Source of the DNA: Thraustochytrium sp. TN22
Lineage: Eukaryota > Sar > Bigyra > Thraustochytrida > Thraustochytriidae
Reading direction: 5' to 3'
DNA length: 64,000 nt
Assembly (NCBI GenBank): GCA_013306675.1
Contig: JABLUY010000038.1
Span: 62,001 to 126,000 of the forward strand
The position numbers and the translations under genes are program-made. The notes under the pieces are model-generated. The model saw only the letters and a program-made list of their open reading frames with translations, did not search any database and was not told the DNA's origin. Shown here piece by piece: positions 17,627 through 28,900 of this stretch; position 1 is the first letter of the stretch, and every line of letters starts with the position of its first letter.

Positions 17627-18652
17627 ATGTGGCGCCTGGCGCAGCGCGGGGTGGCGGCGAGCACAGGGCGCAGCGCGGGGCGCGGCGCCTTCTTCGCCGC
17701 GGCGGTGGCGGCGGCGGCGGATGGCGACGCGGGCGCCGCGGCGCGCGTGGCGCTGACGCTGGCCGGCGCGCGCGTGCAGGAGGCGCGCACGGGGCGCGCG
17801 CAGCTGCAGGGCGGCAAGGAACAGCTCGCGGACCTCGGCCTCGAGCGCGGACTCGGCCTGCAGGCGCTCGTGACGCAGGCGCTAGAGCGCGAGTTCACCG
17901 GCTTCGACGTGGTCGGCGCCAAGGTGGGCGCGACCAACGCGGCAGGCCAGGCGCGCCTCGGCCTGGCGGAGCCCTTCCACGGCCCGTTGTACCGCGGCAC
18001 CGTGCTGCTGGCTGCTGAGGACGGCGTGGCCTGCTCGCATGGCGCGCTCAGCACGCGCGGCGTCGAAGCGGAGTGGGGCTTCGTGCTGGCCGAGGACGTT
18101 CCGGCGCGCGCCTCGCCCGAGGCGGCCCTCTATTCGCGCGAGGACGCTGCGCGCCTCGTGCACGCCGTGGCGCCCTGCATCGAGGTTACGGCCACGCGTT
18201 TCCAGGCGCCGGTGGCGTCCGGGCTGTTTTTGGCCGACGGTGCCGGCAATGGATCCGTCCTGGTCGGCGCGCGCTCCACCTGGCGCAGCGTGGCCGACCC
18301 GGAGGTGCAGCGCGCCGACTCGCTCAAGGTCCGCACCTACCTGGGCGACGATCTCAAGCTCGAGGGCGACGGCTCGCAGGTGCTCGGCCACCCGCTCGAG
18401 GGACTGGCTTGGCTTTTGAACCGCACCGACCGCCCGACGCTCCGGGCCGGCAGCCTCGTGCTGAGCGGCGCCGCCAACGGCGCCATGCCGCTATCGCCGG
18501 ATGCCCTTCCGGCGCCGCTTGTTATCGACTTCGACGGCTGGGCTCGCCTCCAGCTGACCATCGAGGCGCGGCCTGCCGGGGATGGCCCATTCGGCGGCGC
18601 AGGGACGCTTCCGTGGCCGCGCAACGCAATCCAGTCGACGATGCAGAGATGA
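17627..18652 (+). CDS. FAH-fold hydratase/decarboxylase (2-keto-4-pentenoate hydratase-like)
   Basis: Predicted 341-residue protein of the fumarylacetoacetate-hydrolase superfamily, nearest in plan to bacterial 2-oxopent-4-enoate hydratase (MhpD). It shows GAKVGATNAAGQARLGL followed by a PFHGPLY loop. VEAEWGFVLAEDVPARA supplies the acidic metal-binding EaEwgF motif, and IEVTATRF follows. The C-terminal part with LGHPLEGLAWLLN and SGAANGAMPLSP is typical. The first ~30 residues are Arg/Ala-rich without acids, suggesting mitochondrial import. A metal-dependent role in aromatic or keto-acid degradation is likely; the substrate cannot be read from sequence, and no pathway genes lie nearby. The start is the ATG at 17627; the longer upstream frame is not protein-like. 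Confidence 0.82.
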   Translation: MWRLAQRGVAASTGRSAGRGAFFAAAVAAAADGDAGAAARVALTLAGARVQEARTGRAQLQGGKEQLADLGLERGLGLQALVTQALEREFTGFDVVGAKVGATNAAGQARLGLAEPFHGPLYRGTVLLAAEDGVACSHGALSTRGVEAEWGFVLAEDVPARASPEAALYSREDAARLVHAVAPCIEVTATRFQAPVASGLFLADGAGNGSVLVGARSTWRSVADPEVQRADSLKVRTYLGDDLKLEGDGSQVLGHPLEGLAWLLNRTDRPTLRAGSLVLSGAANGAMPLSPDALPAPLVIDFDGWARLQLTIEARPAGDGPFGGAGTLPWPRNAIQSTMQR

Positions 18653-18732
18653 CACTACCCTTCCGGCCATGCGTAGAAAGGCCAAGATGATGATGACGAT
18701 ACCTGTGCCTTTTTTGCCTTGCTCACAGTCAA

Positions 18733-18766
18733 TGATCTCACGCGCACCTCACCTCGGGTGAGATCA
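18733..18766. terminator. Hairpin downstream of the hydratase gene
   Basis: Perfect 9-bp arms TGATCTCAC (18733-18741) and GTGAGATCA (18758-18766) around a 16-nt loop, about 80 bp after the stop codon. It may be a 3'-UTR structure; terminator function is speculative in a eukaryote. Confidence 0.3.
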
Positions 18767-18810
18767 AGGCATGCGTGCAATCGATCGTGAAGACTCTCTG
18801 AAGCATACGT

Positions 18811-18957
18811 TTGTACGACGCTCATTGCGAACCATTGTGCGACGCTCATTGCGAACCTTTGTGCGACGCTCATTGCGAACCTTTGTGCGATGCTCATCGC
18901 GAACCATTGTGCAACGCTCATTGCGAACCTTTTGTGCGATGCTCATGCGAACCTCGA
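18811..18957. repeat. 24-bp minisatellite, about six units
   Basis: The consensus unit is about TGTGCGACGCTCATTGCGAA plus CCTT, repeated about six times with small changes; the last unit is shortened. Because the unit is a multiple of three, it gives spurious open frames on both strands (repeating VRRSLRTF- or AHCEPLCD-like peptides). Spacers are not unique, so this is not a CRISPR array. Confidence 0.9.
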
Positions 18958-21680
18958 AAACTCATCACGCGCGGGATCGAGCGACGGGAAGCAGGACTTG
19001 GTTTGGCGGGCCGTTCACGTCACGCGTCGTCTTCTATGCTCACGGCCAACTCACCCGGTCTGCCGTCCGAGTCTGCAAAAAGGCCGCCTGGCGGAGCCGA
19101 GCCGCATCTGCCGGGAAGGGAGAGGACCGTAGGCTAGGTCTACAGCGTCTGCGTCTCCATGGGCGCCATGAGCTGCGCGGTTGCAATCGTGTGTGTCGTC
19201 GCACTCGTGGCCCTGGCGTCGTGGCTCTCAAACTCCACCACAACTCATCGCGCACCTCTGCGACGCGCACTCGCCACAATAGTTACATCAAAGCGGGTCC
19301 GAGTCCAATAAAGAAGCGTGGGCAAGCAAGGCTGACGTGAAAAGTGCTGTTCGTGGCGCGCCCACCTCACTTCCGCCCCTTCAAACTTTTAGCAAGAAAG
19401 AACTCACAAGTAGGACAGCCTGACACGCAGGGCAGGACATGAACGAGCAGGCCAGTGCATGCTCGCGGGCCGCCCGTGGCGAATACCTCCGCTTCCGGCG
19501 CATCCAGCGCCTCTCGCCGAGTCTCGCGCCGGCCACGGGGCCGTTGCGCCAGCTGGGTCCGAGTTCAAAGTTGTACGCTTCAACGCACTCACTGTCAGGC
19601 TGGCAGCCAACTTGGCGCGCTCCAAAGAAACACCATCGGCATTGATCGGCCACTTGCATGACAATGCTTCGAGCAAGGGCGCAAGCAAAGACACAGCACG
19701 CGAGCCTGATCGAGCAAGCCTGGGCCGCCAGTCTCCCCTCCCTGTCCAGCTAGCTAGGCGGCTAGCCACGGCCGCGCCGCCGCGCCGCGGCCGCACTTTC
19801 GGGTGCGATCCTTGCCAGCGCTTGAATGGACCCGCCGCCACGGCGCAGACCCGCGATGCAGCCGGACCAGTGACGTACGTGGCGTACGTGCGCGTGGTCC
19901 GCCCACGAGACTTGGAGCGTGCTTGGGCCTGCGCGCTCGAGAGCGATCGCATTCCAAGTCGGCGGCGTGGCACAGGTGGCGGGCGCGCGCTCAGTCTCTG
20001 TCGGTGGAAGCGCGACCCGACAGTCTGACTCCGCCGTGCAGGATTGGACAGGCAGGCCGGCAGGCTGGCCGGCGCTGGCAGGCTCAGGCTGGCACGCATG
20101 CGTCCACTGCCAGTCACTGGCAGTCACGCACGCACGCAAGCGGCAAGCGCACGCCCGGCGCCCAGGTGCTGCCAGCCTGCCACCGTGACCGTGACCGTGA
20201 CCTTGGCACGCATTTGAAGCGCAAAGAGACCGCAAACTTCCGCACCATCATGACAGACCAAAAGGCGTTCGACGGACAGATGCCGCTTGGTCACGATACC
20301 AGTGCCACGGTGGCTTCCAGTGAGCCACGCCGACCAGGCCGTTCGCTCGCTACCGGCTGGCTACCAAGCGATCAACCAACCAACCAGCGCCAGCCAGCCA
20401 GCCAGCCAGATCCAGGCATCTTTGCTCGGGCTACCCACTGGCCGCCCGCTTCTTCGCGCTTGCCTTCTGTGTGGTGCAAAGGTGACGGAGCCAAGATCCT
20501 GCAACTGCGCCACGCGACGAGGAAGACGCTGCAACTGCGCTGGTGTGCTGCCGCTGCAGGCGCAAGCATTCTTAGCGACGTCACCATCCTAGCAAGCTAG
20601 GATTTCTAACCCGCCGCGATTTTCTTCTTTTTGCTTGCCCGAGGGCGCATAGCGCACGGGCACAGCACTTTGGCAAGCTCGATCATCACGTTCGAGTTGC
20701 GGCCGCCCCCGGCGTAGCGGCGTACGTACGCGCCGCCGCCGCGAGCTTGCGAAGAGGCCTGACAGTGAGTCGCCATCGGTGGCCGGGTGGCGGGACCAAG
20801 CACCGAGCTTCAGCAGAGTGAGGAACCGCCCGCTGCTCAAGCCTCGCGCAAAGCTTCCTGCGCCTTGCACTGCTTGTAGCTCGATCGGTTCAGGAGCTCG
20901 CTCGCAGCCGAGGCCTGGCCAGCCAGAGCCCCAGACTTGACTGTGAGTGAGAGAGCTGAGCGGTCTAACTTATGCGTTGATTCACCATCCCCATCGGTTG
21001 CTTTTCTCGCCTGCTTCCAGCCGGCAGAGCAGCGCCGTCCATCCGCTGGCCCACCGCAGCAAGTGAGCAGAACATTAGCCATTGTCAGTGAGCGAGCGAG
21101 GTGAGCGAGCGCGCCCACGAGCTCCTTGAGCTCAAGCACGAGCTCGAGCACGAGCTCGGGTCTCGCGAGTCGCGACGCGCCTGCAAAGACGCTTCGCGCG
21201 CGCGTGCGGGCAGCGAGCGGCGGCGCGGCGAGCTCACAGTCAGGCTGGGTCAGCGCAGCGAGCGGAGTCGCCGAAAGGCGGCGGCGAGCAGGTCGCGGCG
21301 CTTCCCAGAGCGCGGCGGCGGACGCGCCAGGTTGGTGGCCAGGCGGGTCGCGGGCGGCCTTGCCGCCACCTCGCGAGCGCGCCACGGCGGCCACGGAGTC
21401 CTGGCTTGGCCTGAGCTGACAGTGAGCGAGGCCCCGAGCCTGGCTCCGTCGCCCGGGGCGCTCAGCGGCTCAGGCTGGCTGTGGAAGGCGCCAACGGCGG
21501 CCCGCACGGAGGAGCGGAGCTCGCGGAGCCGGGCGCGGAGCTCGTCGCCGTGCCACTGCCACCCTTCGCGAGCAGCCGAGCGAGCGAGCTAGCAAGCGAG
21601 CGAGCAAGCGAGCGAGCGCGCCCCTGGCACCAGCCGAATCTGAGGCGACGAAGCGAGCGAGCAAGATCTGAAGCAAGCTC
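18958..21680. other. Long gene-free stretch
   Basis: No protein or RNA gene is recognised in about 2.7 kb. Short structures seen include a perfect 19-bp palindrome, ACTGCCAGT-C-ACTGGCAGT (20106-20124), and CCAGC/AACCA runs near 20380-20410. TGACAGTGA or TCACTGTCA motifs occur near 19588, 20759 and 21414, and (GCGA)/(GCAA) runs near 21580-21620. The many open frames are overlapping and compositionally driven. Confidence 0.45.
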
Positions 21681-22819
21681 GTGCTTGCTTGCTTGCCTCT
21701 CGCTTTCGAATTTCAAATTCAAATCCGTGCAAGAATTTGAATTCGAGTCCGGATTCACTGTCAAATCAAATCCGAATTCGAATCCGGCCGCGTAGCGCGT
21801 GGCGGCGAGGCGGGCCTCGGCGCGGCGTCCAGCGGCTCCAGCCCCGCCCGCGGCGCGGCGCGGCCGCCTGCCTCGCTTCGGCAGGCTCTCGCTGCGACGC
21901 CCGCGCGAGGTTCTCGCGAGGCACGCGCCCGCAGGCGGCAGGCGTCGCTCGGCCTGGCCACCGCGCCGCGCCGCCGCTTCCACTGCACGCCCTGACTGCC
22001 AGTGGCAGGCAGGCCCGGCAGCCAGCCGCGCCGGCCAGCCTGAGCAGGCAGGCAGGCGGGCGAGCGCGCCGCGCGCCAGCCAGCCTGCGGCGCCGCGGCC
22101 GGCAGAGCGGCGCCGGGGCCTCGGCGCTCGGCCGCTCGCTCGCTCGGCCGGCGCGCCAGACGCGCAGCGGCAGCGCGGCGAACGAAGCAAGCGAGCGAGC
22201 AGGCCAGCAGGCTGCTGGAGCTAGCTAGCTAGCTAGCTAGCAGAGCAGAGTAGAGCAGCGCGCGGCGACGGAGGGAAGCATTGAGCAAAGCAAAGCAAAC
22301 CGCGAAGTGGACTCGCACCGGGCAGAGCCGCATCCCGCCGCCTGCGTCCCCGCCCGCTGGCCGCCCGCAGGCGCCCGCGGCAGGCACAGCGCGCGCGCGG
22401 CCGCGCGGCAGGCGGGCAGGCTGGCAGGCTGGCGCTGGCCCGCCCCCTCGCCGCCTTTCCCCTCCCCCCTCCTCGCGTGCGCGTGGTCCTTACGGGCGTC
22501 GGAGGCAAGCTAGCCAGAGGCGGGCTGGTGCGGACCGGCGCCACATCCGTCAATTGAGCCCCTCGTGCTGCGCGCCCGCCGCGCAGCGCCGCGCCGCAGC
22601 GCCGCGCAGCGCAGCGCCGCGCCGCGCCCGCCGGCGCCGCACGAGCGCCGCCGCGCGGAGGGTCCGCGTCGGCGGCCGAGCCTCTTACGTGAAGCAGGGC
22701 TCTCGACGTGTTCCCAAGCGGACCAGCGCGCCGACCGGCTCAGTGACCCGCTCGGCGTCTCGCTCGGCGACTCGCTCGGTAACCAGGTCGAGGCCGAGGC
22801 GAGACTGATCGAAACCAAC
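21681..22819. other. Gene-free GC-rich stretch upstream of the EF-hand gene
   Basis: This starts with an AT-richer patch (about 21705-21785) of repeated AATTCAAATTC/GAATTCGAATCC-like words, followed by very GC-rich, Ala/Arg-coding-biased sequence and a (CTAG)n tract (22213-22242). It presumably includes the promoter and leader of the EF-hand gene. No gene is recognised. Confidence 0.4.
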
Positions 22820-25672
22820 ATGTACGGGCCAGCGCCGTCCTCGTCAAGCTCGTCGAGCTCGTCGTCGACGGCCTCCGGCCTGACGCAACACAACAACAAC
22901 AACCATCAGCGGCAGTCGTCGCCCACGGGAAGCGCGTCGCGCAAGGGGCGTGCGGCGAAGCGCGACTTCAAGGATCGCCTGGAGCGCGCCTGCAGGCTAC
23001 ACGGCACGACGCTGGAAAAGGCGCGCGTGCCCGTGCGCGGCTGCCGCAAGGTCACCTACGTTGTGGAGTGGGGCATCGTGGACACGCCGGCGTGCTTTCT
23101 CACGGAGAAGGGCACGCCCCGACTCGTGCCATCCGGCTTCAAGGTCGTCTTCGAGGCCAGCAACTACGTGTGGATCGCTGAGATCCAGTTTGCGCCGCCC
23201 GGCCTGCCCGCCTCCGATGTGCCCATGTTCCAGGTGCATCCGGTCGGCTCCGACGGCACCGTGCAGCCGCCGGGCAGCGGCTGGATGGATAACATTTCCG
23301 CGGCCTTCCGCCGCGCGCTGGGCATACTCAACGGCGACCTTCAAAAGGAGCAGCACCGTCCGAACGGCCGCCTTTACCTCGGCATCTTCTACCCGGCGGT
23401 GCAGACCGCGCTCATGGAGGTGCTGCGCAAGGAGCCGCACCGCGTCGCGGCGAACATGCGCGCCAGCGTGCGCGAGTGGCTCGGCGGCGGCAGCGCCGCG
23501 GCAATCGCTGCAGTCTCGCCGCGTGGCACGAGCTTCGACGCGGCGCGCGCCTCAGCCGCTGGCGCCGCACCCACTTCCGACCCCGCGGCGGTCTCCCTCG
23601 GCAGCCGCGGCGCCACGCTCGTAAAACCGGTGCCCACCAAAACCGGCCACACCACCTCTGGCTCGCCGGTGCCGCCAACCTCCTCGCGCTCTCTGCACAT
23701 GCCGCCCGCGCCCGCGCCTCCCGCAAAACCAGCCAACCACAACAAGAAACCCGCCAGCTTCATGGCACCACAGCAGCCTCCGGTACCTTCTTCTGCTCAA
23801 GACAACCAGCACCAACAGCATCACCACCAACAGCATCACCAACAGCAGAACGGCACTCACCATGCGCCGTTCTTCGCGCACGACCACGCCCACCATAGCC
23901 GCCGCTTCAACAGCCCGAGCGCCCCGCTCGGGCAGCACGGCGGCCTCTCCGCGCGCAGCACGCCGGCACCCATGGACGACGCCTTCGACTGGGACGACCC
24001 CATCGTGTCGGCGCTTTCCAACGGCACGCGCTCCGGCCACACGCCCTCCATCAAGTCAGAGTCCCTCTTTGGCGGCGCCGGCGCCGCCAAACCCGGGGCC
24101 CAAGTCACTGCGCATCACCATCACACTCAGGACGTTGGCCATCGCTCACTTGGAGTGCCCAGCGCCAGCATGCAGGCCGCCACAAAGACCGTCCAGGAAT
24201 CGCGCAAGCGGGCCTTGGCCGATGGCGGCCACCGCCTCCTCCAGCTCGCCACCTCCGGCAAGATGAACAAGTCTAATGGCCTGGAGACCATTGAGGACGT
24301 CCTTCAGACCGTGCTCTTGCAGATCAAAGCCAACAACATCTCCGACGATGGCGGTGCGGCCGCCGCCATAATGCATGGCATCGACGAGACCGACCCGGAA
24401 ACCACGCGCCGCCTGCTCTCCATGCTCAAGGAGATCAAGCGCGAGCTTATTGTGCGTAGCGCTGCCAAGCGTCGCCGTGCAAACACCGACGACAGTTCCG
24501 AGGCCAGCACCTCGTCCGGCCCGGGCCCCATGCAAAAGCGCGTGTACACCAGCATGGCACACGAGCGCGCCTTTGGTCACCTGGCCTCGTCCTCCTCGTC
24601 CTCCGCACACGCTCATGGGAGCCACTTTCCGGGGTCCACCTCGCACAGCGCGCACGCCTCCTCTTCCTCCACCTCTTCCTCCTCTGCACGCGGCGGCTTC
24701 TTGCACCCGCACGCCACCCAGGAGGCGTCCACTGTCGCTGGCGGCAAGTCCCATTACTCCGCGTTCCAGCCTAGCGGCTCCTCCTCGGTGCTGCACCCAC
24801 TCCGAGCCGGCCTCGCGCCCGACGCTGCGCAGCACGCTGCCTCGCACATGGGGCCGGACGCTGGCGCTGGCGGCCTCGCCGCCAATGTCGGCGCACGCGG
24901 CAGCAACGCCGCCACGGCCGCCGCAGCCGCCGCAGCCGCAGCCGCAGCCGCAGCCGCCGGGTCATCCTCTTCCTCTGTTGCCTCCCTTCCATCGATGAAG
25001 GGCGGCCTGCTGCCCATGCCCGACCACGACCTGGCCGGCTTTGATGCGCACTCCATCGGCGGCTTCAGCGACCCGGGCAGCACCATGGGCAACCTCTTCA
25101 TGGACCTTGAGGACTACGACACGGACGGAGGCAAGAAGCTGCCCATCATCGTCGGCTGCCACCTCAGCCACGAGGGCCTCTTTCTCCGCCTCGCCCCGCC
25201 CAATACCGACGGTTTCAGCGAGGAGGAGCTGGCCGACGCGATGCTCTCGCTGCGCATCCCGGCGGCCAGCAGCATCGTGCGTGCAACGCTGCAGGCCGCC
25301 AGCGCCAGCAGCAATGGCCGCGTTTCTATGCCGGAGTTCCTAAACTTTCTCAAGCGCCGCGAAGAGGAGCTCAGGATCATGTTCAACTCCATCGACCGCG
25401 ACCGCGATGGCTTTATCTCGCTACGCGATCTCAAGTGGGCGCGAGACGAGGGCAAGCTCGAGCAAACCGCTTCCGACGAGGAGCTGCAGGCCTTGCTCGA
25501 GTGGATGGACACCCTTGAGGACGCCTACGAGGACGGCAAGATTCATTTCGAGGAGTTCAGGACTGGCCTCATCCTCCTGCCCCCGGCCACCACGCTCACC
25601 GACCTCATTCGCCACTTCAGGGAAAAGGGCACACCCGAGGCGCGGTACTCTTCCCCTCCGGCTTTCCTGTGA
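22820..25672 (+). CDS. Large EF-hand protein with novel N-terminal domain
   Basis: Protein of 950 residues. A Ser run at the start (about residues 6-15) is followed by a conserved-looking globular region (about 35-215) that I cannot assign to a family. It contains VTYVVEWGIVDTPACFL, GFKVVFEASNYVWIAEIQF and GRLYLGIFYP. The middle is low complexity (His/Gln, Ser and a run of about 15 Ala near 695-712), with one helical island near 475-555 ending in a basic KRRR that could be a nuclear signal. The C-terminus (about 765-945) carries a canonical EF-hand loop, DRDRDGFISLRD (859-870). A degenerate one (about 897-912) ends in FEEFRTGLILLPP. That C-terminal layout resembles the regulatory N-terminus of calcium-dependent mitochondrial carriers, but no carrier repeats follow. 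Calcium sensing is likely; the process is unknown. The start is the ATG at 22820. Confidence 0.75.
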   Translation: MYGPAPSSSSSSSSSSTASGLTQHNNNNHQRQSSPTGSASRKGRAAKRDFKDRLERACRLHGTTLEKARVPVRGCRKVTYVVEWGIVDTPACFLTEKGTPRLVPSGFKVVFEASNYVWIAEIQFAPPGLPASDVPMFQVHPVGSDGTVQPPGSGWMDNISAAFRRALGILNGDLQKEQHRPNGRLYLGIFYPAVQTALMEVLRKEPHRVAANMRASVREWLGGGSAAAIAAVSPRGTSFDAARASAAGAAPTSDPAAVSLGSRGATLVKPVPTKTGHTTSGSPVPPTSSRSLHMPPAPAPPAKPANHNKKPASFMAPQQPPVPSSAQDNQHQQHHHQQHHQQQNGTHHAPFFAHDHAHHSRRFNSPSAPLGQHGGLSARSTPAPMDDAFDWDDPIVSALSNGTRSGHTPSIKSESLFGGAGAAKPGAQVTAHHHHTQDVGHRSLGVPSASMQAATKTVQESRKRALADGGHRLLQLATSGKMNKSNGLETIEDVLQTVLLQIKANNISDDGGAAAAIMHGIDETDPETTRRLLSMLKEIKRELIVRSAAKRRRANTDDSSEASTSSGPGPMQKRVYTSMAHERAFGHLASSSSSSAHAHGSHFPGSTSHSAHASSSSTSSSSARGGFLHPHATQEASTVAGGKSHYSAFQPSGSSSVLHPLRAGLAPDAAQHAASHMGPDAGAGGLAANVGARGSNAATAAAAAAAAAAAAAAGSSSSSVASLPSMKGGLLPMPDHDLAGFDAHSIGGFSDPGSTMGNLFMDLEDYDTDGGKKLPIIVGCHLSHEGLFLRLAPPNTDGFSEEELADAMLSLRIPAASSIVRATLQAASASSNGRVSMPEFLNFLKRREEELRIMFNSIDRDRDGFISLRDLKWARDEGKLEQTASDEELQALLEWMDTLEDAYEDGKIHFEEFRTGLILLPPATTLTDLIRHFREKGTPEARYSSPPAFL

Positions 25673-25762
25673 GCTTTGCTTGGTTGACCAGGCGCCCCTC
25701 CGTGTCACACTCCCGTCGTGTGTGTGTTTTGTTGTTGCAAAACTACGTGTTCCACTGCCAAG

Positions 25763-25778
25763 CCCCCCCCCCCCCCCC
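25763..25778. repeat. Poly-C run of 16
   Basis: Uninterrupted C16 followed by (GC)n, in the 245-bp gap between convergent genes. Such a G-tract on the other strand could form a quadruplex and is a likely place for sequencing error. Confidence 0.9.
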
Positions 25779-25916
25779 GCGCGCGCCCCTCTTCGTCCTG
25801 CGCTGCAGCTGCTCTGACTGACTGACCTCAAACCTTTCTTTTGCTTGCCTGTCTGCGTATTTGTGTTTCTTTCTTCTCCTCCTCCTTCTTTGGGCATGAC
25901 CCTCGGACTGACGCTC

Positions 25917-28900
25917 TCATGCCGCCACCGACTGGGCCATGGTGGCCTCGAGCTGTGCCAGCAGCCCGCCCACAGAGTGAACCGTGGCCACGCCCAAGCT
26001 TGCCAGCTCCGTTGTCATGCTGCCGCCGTCGCCGGCCAGCGCCATAAGCCGCAGGTTGGCGTGCCAATGCGGCAGTCGCCGGCTTGACTCCTCGGCCGAC
26101 GCCTGGTCCGTGATCGTCCCGGACGACGACGTCAGGTACACGAGCGTCAGACTCGTCGTCTGAAGATTCAAACCGTCCGCAAGCACCTTGGCGTGGATAA
26201 ACATCGGGCTCGCGCACCGGTACGCGGCCGAGGGCGCCAGCTCGAGCGGCTCCTCGCCCTCGAAGCCATCCAGGAGCGTCGCCAGCCCCGCCGCATCGCC
26301 CTCCGTCAGAAAGACGCTAGCCCCGCCGAAACAACTCGACGAGACGAGCGAGACACGCACGCCCGCCGCATCGTGCGCCGCCAGCCGCTGCTGCGCGGCC
26401 CGCAGCGCCTCCAGCTGCTCCAGGTGCTCCTTATGAGTCACCGTGTCGTCGATCGCAAAGAGAAAATGCGCCATCGTCACCTGGCCGGCGCTCACCTCGG
26501 CCGGCGCTCGCGTCGGCGTCGGCGTGCCCTGTCGCAACAGAGGCACGAGTTTACCGTCGAAGTTGCTCGCATCCCAGGCGTCCAGCAACGTGAAGCTGTC
26601 CGCCGACGCCACGCTGCCCTGATACACGAAGCACCGGCCGTCGCTGCTGCAAAACTCGTACTCGGACGCCAGCGTCCCAGAGTAGTACGCCCGATTCACC
26701 TTGAGCGTACCGTCGTGCACTGGCCCGCCCGCCACCACGACGCGCACGCCCGCCTCCATCAAGGCGCGCGCCTCCAGCGGCACCGACCGCCCCATGTACC
26801 GCGCCTGGCTGTCCTCGCTGTACCTTGCGCTCCAGTGCGACGGCCGCCCTGGGTTGGACGCCGTCAGGACGACCACGATCTGCTCGTTCTCGCCGAGATG
26901 CGCACTCTTGCCAAGCTCGCTGCGCGCCTCGCGCAGCGCCTCCGCCAGAGCTGATTCGCCCTCCACCAAACAGCACGCGTACTCCTGCAAGAGCCCGTAC
27001 GCCCCCGTGAGCGTCTCGTAAAGCGGCCGCTCCGCCAGAGGCAGTCGCGCGCCCACGACGCCGTCAAAAAGCAATACCCCAAACTGGCTGCCCTGCGCCG
27101 GGCTCACGGACCTCGCCAGCTGCAGCACGTACGGCAGCAGGCTCTCGTGGAGTACCGTCGCATCCACGCTTGCCGAGGTGTCCACGAGAACCATGAGATC
27201 GCGTGCCGCCGCGCCCAGCGTGCCCGGGGCCTTCAGGCCAGCCAGGGCCAAGTCCACCTCCTTGCGCGTCACCACCGACCTGGCCGAGCCGCGCGCTGCA
27301 CCGACCTGGTTTGCAGCCTTGGTCGCCGCCGATTCCGCCGCGACTGCTCCCGGGGTGGCCTTCGCGTCGCACACGATGGCTCGCAGCCCGTTCGCCAGAA
27401 AGGAGGCCAACTCCGCCGCCGCGCCCTTCGTGAAGCTCTTCACAAATGCCGCTGACGGCTCCGAGGCAATGACCACCTCTTGAACGTAGCAGTCCGCACT
27501 CGATGTTGCACAAACGCGCCGTGTCAGCGCGGCGCGTGTAAAGTAATCCGCGTCCGCCGGGGCGCCGTTGCGGTCTGGAAACCCGACAAAGGCCAGCACG
27601 GCGCCAGCCTCTTGCTTGAGGCGCTGCGCGGCCTCCGGCACAGCCCGCGTCACGTACGCGGCTCGCTCCAGCGACTCCTGTGTCAAATGCTCGTAGCGCT
27701 GTGGCAGCCGCACGTTCTGATACGGCATGCCGTCGCCTACGACCAAGACTACCGCCTCGTGCGCCGCCTGGCCCCGCAGGGCCAGATTCTTGCGGATGGA
27801 GTCCAGCGCATACGCAAGTGGGCTACAGCACGCAAATGCGACGGTCTGTTGATCGCGTAACATCGCGATCGCGTCTTCGATGTCGTCTGCATCGTTCACT
27901 TCCAGCGGAATGACCTCCTCGAGCTCTTCGCCCAGGACTAGCAGCTGCGTCTGCGCCTGGTCAGACCCGCCTTGAGCGGCCAGAAGTGCGGTCCGCGCGA
28001 CCTCCAATACATTGCTGTAAAAGGTGCGCGGGTCCATGGACGAGCTACCGTCCACCAGGACTACGAGGTCTCGGGGCGCGTCTCCGCACGTCTCCGCGAC
28101 GGCGTCCTCGGCCGACGCTCTACGCCGCGCGTCCGGGGCATCGCCCCAGCGCTTGGCGGCCTCCGTGCCGTCGGGTTCGAAGATCCTCACCTCGTACCCA
28201 TCGCCTTGCGCTTCCCCGGAATACTCCACGGGATCTTCTGCTCCTCCGTTTTGCTCTTCACCCGCCTCGCGCTGGGCCTCGTCGTTCAGTACAAGCTCCT
28301 CCTCCACCTCCGCGTACTCGTCTCCCTCCTTGCAGAGCCGCGCCAGCACGTCCGACGCCAGCGCAGCTGGCTCCCCCCAGCTCGACATGCGCTCCTCGGC
28401 GTCAAAGTCCGCGTCTGGAAACATGGCGAAGGCGGCGTATGGCGACGAGACCACCGGAAAATGGCTGTCCTTCATGGAGAAGCACTCGTCCTCCACGCAG
28501 TAGTCCTCCACTCCGCCGAGAATCCATGCCTTGTCTGCTCCGCGTGGTGCCAAGAACAAGATATCCATGCCCTGCCGCTTGATGGCGTGCGCCACGTCAG
28601 GTACCACCTGCATGCGGTAGGCATCCTTGGAGTACTCGGACGCGAGGTAGGCAGTTCCCGTGTACGTGTCAAACCTTAGATTGGGCGCCACATTGCCGTC
28701 ACTGATGACAATGATGAGCTCCTCCTCGTCGTTTGCCTCATCCTCGCCCAAGGTGGCAATCTCGGCCATCAGCATGTCCCTAGCGAGCTCCAGTGCTTCG
28801 GCCAGCGGCGAGCAGCAGCCGTGCGCCAGGTCGATGTCGCCGCGCACACGCGAATCCACGCGACCTGCCCACTGAGCCGGCGAATACGCCGCCAGTGGGA

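Noticed and set aside
18811-18957. 24-bp repeats considered as a CRISPR-like array
   Set aside because: No unique spacers and a eukaryotic context; it is a minisatellite.
20250-20600. ATG frame of 116 codons in the second gap
   Set aside because: No recognisable motif, biased composition (Gln/Pro/Ser repeats from CCAGC runs), no neighbouring signals.
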